Source: Geobacter sp.
Lineage (GTDB): Bacteria; Desulfobacterota; Desulfuromonadia; Geobacterales; Geobacteraceae
Reading direction: 5' to 3'
NCBI GenBank assembly: GCA_003314535.1
Contig: POSG01000027.1
Span: 1-41,991, forward strand
DNA length: 41,991 bases
Made by a program: the position numbers and the translations under genes. Shown here piece by piece: positions 37,204 to 41,991 of this stretch (the first letter of the stretch is position 1; every line of letters begins with the position of its first letter). Under the pieces are notes generated by a model, which worked only from the letters and a program-made list of their open reading frames with translations, did no database searches and was not told where the DNA came from.

Positions 37204-38106
37204 ATGGTAACTATCGACGAACTGAAAAGGCACTACCTTTTCACCGAAGAAGACGCCGGGCTGCTGGCATCGCTCAGGCCGCTGGCCGAAACAAACGCGC
37301 AAACCATAACCGATGAGCTGTACGACTATCTCCTCGGCATCCCTGAAACCGCCGCCTTCCTGCAGGACGACGACGTTCTGCAGCGGCTGAAGATTTCCCA
37401 GCAGGGCTGGCTGCTCGACCTGTTCTCCGGCAAATACGACAACCACTACCTGCGGAAACTGGAGAAGATCGGCCTGGCCCACGTGCGGATCGGCCTGAAC
37501 GCCCATTTTGTCAACTGCGCCATGAACTTCGTTCGCCAGTCCCTGGTCGACCTGATCCGTGAAAACTATGCAGATCGGGAAATGCGCCGCAGGCTGACCG
37601 ACGCCACGGAAAAGATCCTGGACGCCAACCTTGACGTGATGAGCGCATCCTACCTGGAAGAGGAGCTGAAAAAGGAGTTCGTCTCGCACCACCTGGAGTC
37701 CAAGCTTATACGCGCCACTGAACGCTTCACTTACGGGCTGAACCTGATCCTGGTGCTGGCCCTGGCCGGGGTATCCATATCGGTGGTGGCCCAGTTCGCC
37801 TGGGACCTTCTGCACATCTTCCAGGGGAACATTGAAAAAGGGATCCTCAGCGCTCTCGGCACCCTGCTGATCCTGTGGATGATGATCGAGCTCATGGGCA
37901 ACGAGATCAAGAACCTGAAGGGGGGAAAATTCAACATCCTGGTCTTCATCGGGGTCATCATCGTGGCGCTGATCCGGGAAATCCTCATCTCCACATTGCG
38001 CCACGATGACCTGGCAACCCAGGTCTTTCTTGCAGGGACGCTCCTCATCCTGGGGATTGTCTATTTCCTCGTGGCGAAGAGCCAGAGGGAGGGGCAGCAG
38101 CACTGA
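37204..38106 (+). CDS. Globin-coupled membrane protein (sensor globin plus PsiE-like transmembrane domain)
   Basis: A 300-residue protein. Residues about 1-165 form a sensor globin (protoglobin-like) domain: LKRHYLFTEEDAGLLASL opens it, and the heme-proximal His lies in KIGLAHVRIGLNAHF near residue 98. Residues about 178-292 hold four hydrophobic segments resembling PsiE (WMMIELMGNEIKNLKGG and ILVFIGVIIVALIRE). A 300-residue globin-coupled sensor with a transmembrane domain has been studied in Geobacter sulfurreducens (GsGCS). It probably senses O2, NO or another heme ligand; the output is unknown. GGAGGAGG precedes the ATG at 37204; the longer upstream frame is antisense shadow. Confidence 0.9.
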   Translation: MVTIDELKRHYLFTEEDAGLLASLRPLAETNAQTITDELYDYLLGIPETAAFLQDDDVLQRLKISQQGWLLDLFSGKYDNHYLRKLEKIGLAHVRIGLNAHFVNCAMNFVRQSLVDLIRENYADREMRRRLTDATEKILDANLDVMSASYLEEELKKEFVSHHLESKLIRATERFTYGLNLILVLALAGVSISVVAQFAWDLLHIFQGNIEKGILSALGTLLILWMMIELMGNEIKNLKGGKFNILVFIGVIIVALIREILISTLRHDDLATQVFLAGTLLILGIVYFLVAKSQREGQQH

Positions 38107-38141
38107 CAACCGGCCAGGCGAAAGCGGCATTATAAGGATAG

Positions 38142-38169
38142 GGGCGAAGCAAGTTCTTCCGCTTCGCCC
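38142..38169. terminator. Stem-loop after the globin-PsiE gene
   Basis: GGGCGAAGC (38142-38150) pairs with GCTTCGCCC (38161-38169) over a 10-nt loop, followed by GGATTTATAT. It is probably a terminator, though the T-tract is poor. Confidence 0.5.
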
Positions 38170-38173
38170 GGAT

Positions 38174-38566
38174 TTATATGCGTATTCGGGTGTAATGAAG
38201 AGAGCGAAACCTGCTATGCAGCCTTGGGATTCGGGCCATACTGGTTGTTGCCCGGATCGCTGTCCAGGCACAAAAATAATCGAAATAATCCGCACAAAGC
38301 ACGATGTAGCCGATGAAAGGCTTCCCGAGCCTTCCCGCACTCTTTTCCATCAGTGAGAATTCATCATTATCCGCATAGTCTTCACCTACAAAACAATACA
38401 GTGGAGTTTTGATGGAAGCTGCAAACTCCGCAGGATTTCGCAAGTGTATTTCGGTGCTGTTCAACCAGTTGAAGGGCATCTCTCCGATCATGCCCTTGAG
38501 CCGCAAATAGCTGCTGGTATTCAGTTGCCCGCCGAAGGAGAATACCGCTGTTGGTCGCGCTTTCAT
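38174..38566 (-). pseudogene. C-terminal remnant of an alpha/beta hydrolase (prolyl-oligopeptidase-like)
   Basis: About 130 open codons. The stretch HLRNPAEFAASIKTPLYCF, then VGEDYADNDEFSLMEKSAG, GKPFIGYIV and ADYFDYF, has the look of the last third of S9-like alpha/beta hydrolases, with the acid-residue strand and the region of the catalytic His (which reads ADYFDYF where GxDHF is usual). The N-terminal two thirds with the nucleophile elbow are missing: a stop lies a few codons before the first Met. The last about 20 residues look off-frame. I regard it as a decayed fragment at the edge of the accessory region, but a short real gene cannot be excluded. Confidence 0.5.
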
Positions 38567-38705
38567 AACTACCTGATGGAACTCACGCTTTCAATTTTTA
38601 TAACCCTGTGTTCTATGCACAGATCTCAGAGACGAACCTCGAAATATAAATATGTTAGACCGTCTATATTGACAAAGCGACGAAGTCCCCCCAAGGAGTT
38701 TTAAC

Positions 38706-38852
38706 ATGGAATTCTCCTTTGACTTCAATCATGAGCGGGAGTATATTTTGACCGGTCTTGAAAATGAAAAACGCCCAAATGGAATGTCGTTTATTAAACG
38801 CTCAACTGCCAATTTGGCATGTTATACATGTGCTAAATATTGTTTTTATTAA
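38706..38852 (+). CDS. Small ORF, 48 residues, unknown
   Basis: A short frame with ATG at 38706 and AAGGAG eight bases upstream, stop TAA at 38850. The product starts MEFSFDFNHEREYIL and ends with a Cys-rich tail CYTCAKYCFY. It lies in AT-rich DNA between the hydrolase remnant and the repeat element. GTTAGAC at 38654-38660 fits the attC R' box, so it might be a small cassette gene, or the start of a gene truncated by the repeat. No homology recognised. Confidence 0.4.
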   Translation: MEFSFDFNHEREYILTGLENEKRPNGMSFIKRSTANLACYTCAKYCFY

Positions 38853-38935
38853 GCAATTCTATCAGCATGAAATTATATGTGAAAAATGGATTGTTGAGCA
38901 GGGGCTATTCAATAAGTAGTTGAAGAAAGAATCAA

Positions 38936-39071
38936 GGGTCAGGTCTCAACACGGTACATAATAAGAATCTTTGGTGGATGTACCATGTTGAGACCTGACC
39001 CCTAAAGTTTTTCTTAATAAGAATCTTTGGTGGATGTACCATGTTGAGACCTGACCCCTAAAGTTTTTCTT
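38936..39071. repeat. Hairpin repeat with tandem 56-bp duplication (REP/RAYT-type)
   Basis: A 24-bp inverted repeat with one mismatch: the left arm begins GGGTCAGGTCTCAAC (38936-38959) and the right arm ends GTTGAGACCTGACCC (38978-39001). The unit containing the right arm, starting TAATAAGAATC, is then repeated exactly: 38959-39014 and 39015-39070, period 56 bp. GGGTCAGGTCTCAAC palindromes are widespread and often associated with Y1 (REP-associated tyrosine) transposases; no transposase gene is nearby. Confidence 0.85.
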
Positions 39072-39090
39072 TGGCTGAAAGAATGATGAA

Positions 39091-39615
39091 ATGACAGAAG
39101 AAGAATACCTAAACGCGATCAGAGGACTTGGGACAACTCAGGGCGAGTCAACACTTGAGCAGTTGAAACTGGCAGACAAGGCTGTTGAGATCTTTCCGCA
39201 TTCACCGCGTTTATGGTGCCTGCGAGGACAGTTGATCCAACTGGCTCCTCCAAATGCGCCTTACTCCCTTTCTGATGCTTTCGAGAGTCTGATTAAAGCA
39301 GTTAACGAAGATGATCAATTTGCTGAAGTCTATGAGGAACTTGGGTATTTTTATGATGCCGTAGAGGACAATCCAGAGCTTGCGGAACAGCATTTTCGTA
39401 TGGCGATTATGCTAGGTGGAGGTGTCCATGCTTATGCAGGTATAGCTAGAGTTCTCGCTGAACTTGGAAGAGTCGAAGAGATTGAACATCTTTTGAAAGA
39501 ATCTCCATATTCCGACAGCACGGAAATCGCCGAAGTGCTGAGAGAAATTGCACAAGGTGTCTGGCAGCCAACCTGCGCCAAGACCGGCCCAGAAACCGGC
39601 CGGTCAGGCTTATGA
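39091..39615 (+). CDS. TPR-like repeat protein in an integron-type cassette
   Basis: A 174-residue soluble protein. Helical pairs in residues about 20-150 look like tetratricopeptide repeats (EQLKLADKAVEIFPHSPRLW, AEVYEELGYFYDAVEDNPEL, AEQHFRMAIMLG). The final about 16 residues (QPTCAKTGPETG) are encoded by the attC-like site that overlaps its end, so they are probably a read-through tail without function. No good Shine-Dalgarno is present before the ATG; the preceding DNA is the tandem repeat. Cellular role unknown. Confidence 0.75.
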   Translation: MTEEEYLNAIRGLGTTQGESTLEQLKLADKAVEIFPHSPRLWCLRGQLIQLAPPNAPYSLSDAFESLIKAVNEDDQFAEVYEELGYFYDAVEDNPELAEQHFRMAIMLGGGVHAYAGIARVLAELGRVEEIEHLLKESPYSDSTEIAEVLREIAQGVWQPTCAKTGPETGRSGL

Positions 39616-39623
39616 CGTTGAAT
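39566..39623 (+). other. attC-like integron recombination site 1
   Basis: 58 bp. R'' box AGCCAAC (one mismatch to RYYYAAC) and R' box GTTGAAT (perfect GTTRRRY). Between them GACCGGCC (39582-39589) pairs with GGCCGGTC, continued outward by GCC/GGC with unpaired bases, giving the imperfect stem expected of attC. The next gene starts 20 bp after the R' box. Confidence 0.65.
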
Positions 39624-39638
39624 TTGTGAGGAGGTAGA

Positions 39639-40193
39639 ATGAAAAATGATTTTCGAGCAAACATAATTATCGCATGCGTGGCATTAGTAGGTACTCTAGG
39701 TGGAGCAGGAGTGGGTTCATGGATGACTGGTCGCTATCTCTTAATGTCAACAAGAGCTCAAGTAGACAAAGATATTACTGTACTTTCCTCTCAAAATGCC
39801 CAAAAAAATATGGAAAAGATTAGAGAAAAGGCTGAAGCATTCCTGACAACTACTCATGACGTTATCGATTGGTTTGAAACACATGACAATTTCAAAGTAT
39901 CAGAAGCAAAAATACAAATACGGAAATTAGAGCGTGAAGCCTTTGCTTTTGTGCCGTATGGCAATCCAAAATTAGTTGTGCAAACACTTGCTATTCCCAT
40001 TTCGCTCCGTAATGCAGTTGAAATTAAAGATTAAAAGGAGCTTTCTGAAAAATTGAAGCAAGTGAGTCAATCGTGTGGCCAATGGATGAAGGAATACTAC
40101 GCCCAAATGGCAAATTATGAAGCTAATACGATGCCAGATAAATGGAAATCAGATTTGCTTGGTCCAGTCTTGAGTAAGCTTTTAAACGAATAA
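39639..40193 (+). pseudogene. Membrane-anchored hypothetical protein interrupted by an in-frame stop
   Basis: The frame starts at ATG 39639 with a strong GAGGAGGT. One N-terminal membrane segment (IIIACVALVGTLGGAGVGSWMTG) in short: residues about 8-30, then a soluble charged helical region. TAA at 40032-40034 stops it after 131 residues. The same frame then continues for 52 codons (KELSEKLKQVSQSCGQWM and on to LLGPVLSKLLNE) with protein-like composition to a second TAA ending at 40193, next to an attC-like site. The gene is therefore probably one 184-codon ORF broken by a nonsense change, or it naturally ends at 40034. No family recognised. Confidence 0.6.
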
Positions 40194-40200
40194 AGGGAAT

Positions 40201-40252
40201 TTTCAACAATACCTGTGCACCCGACAAGCGGGTGACCGCCTAGCCGTTAGAG
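40201..40252 (+). other. attC-like integron recombination site 2
   Basis: 52 bp. R'' box TTTCAAC (one mismatch) and R' box GTTAGAG (one mismatch). The central stem CACCCG/CGGGTG has an extra unpaired G on the left arm (GTGCACCCG against CGGGTGAC), as attC extrahelical bases do. The next ATG is 25 bp after the R' box. Confidence 0.55.
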
Positions 40253-40272
40253 ACACAAAATGAGGTAACAAA

Positions 40273-41061
40273 ATGCGCAAAGACTTGGTGGAAAAACTGG
40301 ACTCAGTCCAAAGCAAGCAACTGACGAAGGTTCTTTCATGGCTCCTTATGGTCGCCGCCACGCTTATATGTGTAGCATTTTTGGCGTATTTCCAGCATTT
40401 TCATTCAGGGTTCAGCTTCGATCAAAGCGTTTGGGGACAGTTCGGAGATTTTCTGGGTGGAACAATAAACCCCATCTTGAGCTTCCTTTCTCTCCTCGCG
40501 CTCGTGTTTACTGTGGCCTTGCAGGCCAGGCAACTCGAAATAGCGCGCGAAGAACTGCAGAACTCAAAAGCCGGTCTCGAAGCCATGCGTGAAGCTACAC
40601 AACAGCAACTTAAGCATTCAAGAGAGGCAGCTGAAGAGCAGGCGAGACAATTCACGGAAGAAATGACCAAAACCGAGCTATTCGACATGATCAAATTCGT
40701 TCACTCAGAGTTAGAGGATCGTTTTGAAGCGAAGGCTGACTTTTCTCCTTCGGGTAAGAATTTCGGCTACTATTTTTCGTATTCTGCCCCATCAGCTGGG
40801 CTGGCGGAGATACCAGTTAACGGAGATGCAGTTTCCGAAAACGACCGCCCCGTCCTGGCCGACCTATGCGAGTTAATCCTGGAACTCAATGACTATCTCT
40901 CGCAGTATGAAGGCCAGTTTCAGGCTTCGGCTCGAACGTACTTCTACAAGAAACGTTATGCTACAGCTGTAAACCGACTTGTCGAGAAAAAATTCCTCTT
41001 AAAGGAAATGCTGACGGCATTCCAGTCAGTTGGGTACGGATGGACTGCAAAAACTCCCTAA
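40273..41061 (+). CDS. Putative phage abortive infection-type membrane protein (putAbiC-like)
   Basis: A 262-residue protein. Two membrane segments: about residues 20-42 and 65-85. Between them lies FDQSVWGQFGDFLGGTINPI, a motif I associate with the putAbiC family (putative phage abortive infection proteins). A long coiled coil follows (residues about 88-140), then a soluble C-terminal domain. GAGGT precedes the ATG. The gene fills one cassette between attC-like sites 2 and 3. Membrane topology with a cytosolic effector part fits an abortive-infection role, but that role is inferred from the family only; the partner or trigger is unknown. Confidence 0.75.
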   Translation: MRKDLVEKLDSVQSKQLTKVLSWLLMVAATLICVAFLAYFQHFHSGFSFDQSVWGQFGDFLGGTINPILSFLSLLALVFTVALQARQLEIAREELQNSKAGLEAMREATQQQLKHSREAAEEQARQFTEEMTKTELFDMIKFVHSELEDRFEAKADFSPSGKNFGYYFSYSAPSAGLAEIPVNGDAVSENDRPVLADLCELILELNDYLSQYEGQFQASARTYFYKKRYATAVNRLVEKKFLLKEMLTAFQSVGYGWTAKTP

Positions 41062-41107
41062 CCAGACCGTGGAGCGGTGAAGCCCGCTCACCGGCCAGCC
41101 GTTGAAC
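41056..41107 (+). other. attC-like integron recombination site 3
   Basis: 52 bp overlapping the stop of the preceding gene. R'' box CCCTAAC (one mismatch) and R' box GTTGAAC (perfect). The stem CCGTGGAGCGG against CCCGCTCACCGG carries an extra unpaired G, with a short TGAAG loop. The next ATG is 23 bp after the R' box. Confidence 0.65.
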
Positions 41108-41125
41108 ACAAAAGGAATTAAAAGC

Positions 41126-41434
41126 ATGAACTCGGAGCGATGGTTATTCGACCAAGCACCAAACGTAGCCGCGGTTACTTCAACACACATAACAAAGGAT
41201 GGATGCCCGATTCTGTTGGTCACGCATTACGAGGATGATCACAGTTGGGGTTTTCAGTCTGGAAAGCCAGTATCAATGGCGGACGCGCAGGTGGTAGGAA
41301 TGAGTGAGATTGTTCGACTTGACTCAACGCTCTTTGAAATCGCTGATCTTCCGCCTGGATGGAGTGCTGAGCGGGACACTGTGGGTGGAGAATGGCGGCG
41401 GTATAAGGACAATTGGGAATCTGAGGAAAAGTAG
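41126..41434 (+). CDS. Small conserved hypothetical protein in a cassette
   Basis: A 102-residue soluble protein starting at ATG 41126 with AAAGGA upstream. The core QAPNVAAVTSTHI, PILLVTHYEDDHSWGFQSG and EIADLPPGWSAERD is familiar from a family of short bacterial proteins of unknown function, sometimes near toxin/immunity genes. No catalytic motif can be claimed. It starts 23 bp after the R' box of attC-like site 3. Confidence 0.75.
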   Translation: MNSERWLFDQAPNVAAVTSTHITKDGCPILLVTHYEDDHSWGFQSGKPVSMADAQVVGMSEIVRLDSTLFEIADLPPGWSAERDTVGGEWRRYKDNWESEEK

Positions 41435-41487
41435 CAGAGGATAAACACCCCCGATACAATTCGGGGAACGGGCAATCGGAAGAGTCG

Positions 41488-41892
41488 ATGAGTATTGTCG
41501 GAAGAGTCTGGCTAGTAACAAAGGATGCAAGAGCATCCCAGCTCTTACCTCTGTACGAGGAAAAAATGAAATCACTACCAAAAGACATTTCGGATGATGC
41601 TCTAATCAAGCTGATTGACGAGTGGGCAGGCTTGATGGAAGCGGAAGACTACGAGGCAGCCTTCCAGTTCACCGAGCAAGTGCCTGAAATGGAATGGACG
41701 CCGGAACTCTACAAGAAAGTTATAAAAAGTTATGGCGACTGTCTATCAACTCAAAAGTTAACGGTCCAAGGCAAACCTACAGATATCACACAGAGAAAGG
41801 AAGTTGATCGATGGGAGCCGAACACTCTCAGTGAGGTTGGTGAAATTTGGTACGACTTGAATATCGATGGTCCTGTAAAGGATTTTGTGTAA
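41488..41892 (+). CDS. Hypothetical protein
   Basis: A 134-residue soluble acidic protein beginning MSIVGRVWLVTKDARASQ and ending EIWYDLNIDGPVKDFV. A weak GGAAGAG lies before the ATG. No attC-like site separates it from the preceding gene; only a hairpin CCCCGAT/ATTCGGGG occurs near 41450. It may share a cassette with the previous gene. Not recognised with confidence; the abrupt C-terminus suggests possible truncation. Confidence 0.65.
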   Translation: MSIVGRVWLVTKDARASQLLPLYEEKMKSLPKDISDDALIKLIDEWAGLMEAEDYEAAFQFTEQVPEMEWTPELYKKVIKSYGDCLSTQKLTVQGKPTDITQRKEVDRWEPNTLSEVGEIWYDLNIDGPVKDFV

Positions 41893-41991
41893 ATGGTTTT
41901 TCGGTTTTTATAGATCAGGCATTCTGCCTTCAAAAATTATGGAGAATTGGTTCAATGCCGATTTCCAGTGTTTGATGGGCATCGTCCATTT
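41893..41991. other. Window edge, no gene assigned
   Basis: In the frame shifted by one from the preceding gene the sequence is open to the window end (an ATG at 41940 would give MENWFNADF). It could be a following gene cut by the window or the continuation of the previous gene after a frameshift; too short to decide. Confidence 0.3.

Noticed and set aside
38959-39071. CRISPR-like direct repeat
   Set aside because: Two adjacent 56-bp units without spacers, and containing one arm of a hairpin, are a tandem duplication and not a CRISPR array.
40032-40034. Programmed stop-codon read-through or recoding at the in-frame TAA
   Set aside because: TAA is not a selenocysteine or pyrrolysine codon and no recoding structure was seen; a nonsense change is simpler.
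41434-41488. A fourth attC site between the last two genes
   Set aside because: A CCCCGAT/ATTCGGGG hairpin exists, but there is no GTTRRRY box.

Overview
The window looks like chromosomal DNA of a Geobacter-type deltaproteobacterium (Desulfuromonadia/Geobacterales). This is inferred from high G+C over the first 38 kb, many iron-sulfur and redox proteins, a 300-residue globin-coupled membrane protein of the kind known from Geobacter sulfurreducens, a YitJ-type fused methionine enzyme and a TNRDGVQ-type homocitrate/Re-citrate synthase relative. The last 3.4 kb is visibly AT-richer and accessory.

Layout. 0.1-8.2 kb (+ strand): NudC; a TetR regulator with two operator-like palindromes, one overlapping its promoter; a ferredoxin-nitroreductase fusion; a MoxR ATPase with its CoxE-like VWA partner; a cysteine-rich 4Fe-4S protein; an RluA-type pseudouridine synthase; and Hsp33. 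8.3-11.3 kb: a DedA membrane protein (-), then a fused homocysteine methyltransferase/methylenetetrahydrofolate reductase overlapping a small lipoprotein gene (+). 11.4-17.9 kb (- strand): homocitrate/Re-citrate synthase relative, NikR, UvrA, a Zn-ribbon wHTH protein and a phosphohexomutase. 18.1-23.4 kb (- strand): a compact operon of a YfiR-like periplasmic protein, a TonB-dependent receptor and a CHASE8 hybrid histidine kinase.

23.9-33.8 kb: two half-transporter ABC exporter genes that look like one heterodimeric MdlA/MdlB pair are separated by a four-gene module. The module holds a glycyl radical enzyme closely resembling B12-independent glycerol/diol dehydratase, its radical-SAM activase, and a divergent two-component system whose kinase carries a PocR ligand-binding domain. 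PocR domains are known from control of propanediol use, so sensor and enzyme plausibly share a diol/glycerol substrate. 33.8-38.1 kb: a PilZ protein, a coupled pair of a MoxR-type ATPase and a 659-residue protein with a TraB/ChaN-like N-terminus and an unrecognised C-terminus, and the globin-PsiE membrane protein.

38.1-42.0 kb: an accessory region with an alpha/beta-hydrolase remnant, a hairpin repeat of the GGGTCAGGTCTCAAC type with a tandem 56-bp duplication, and an array of small + strand genes separated by three 52-58 bp sites with the R''/R' boxes and imperfect stems of integron attC sites. No integrase is seen, so it resembles an integron cassette cluster without integrase (CALIN) or the distal part of an integron. 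One cassette encodes a likely putAbiC-type abortive-infection membrane protein; another carries an in-frame stop.

Best candidates for less-described biology: the PocR kinase/diol-dehydratase module inside the split exporter locus, the MoxR/TraB-like pair, the YfiR/TonB-receptor/CHASE8-kinase circuit, and the cassette array. Several palindromic repeat elements are scattered through the window, one of them inside and in frame with the mdlB-like gene.
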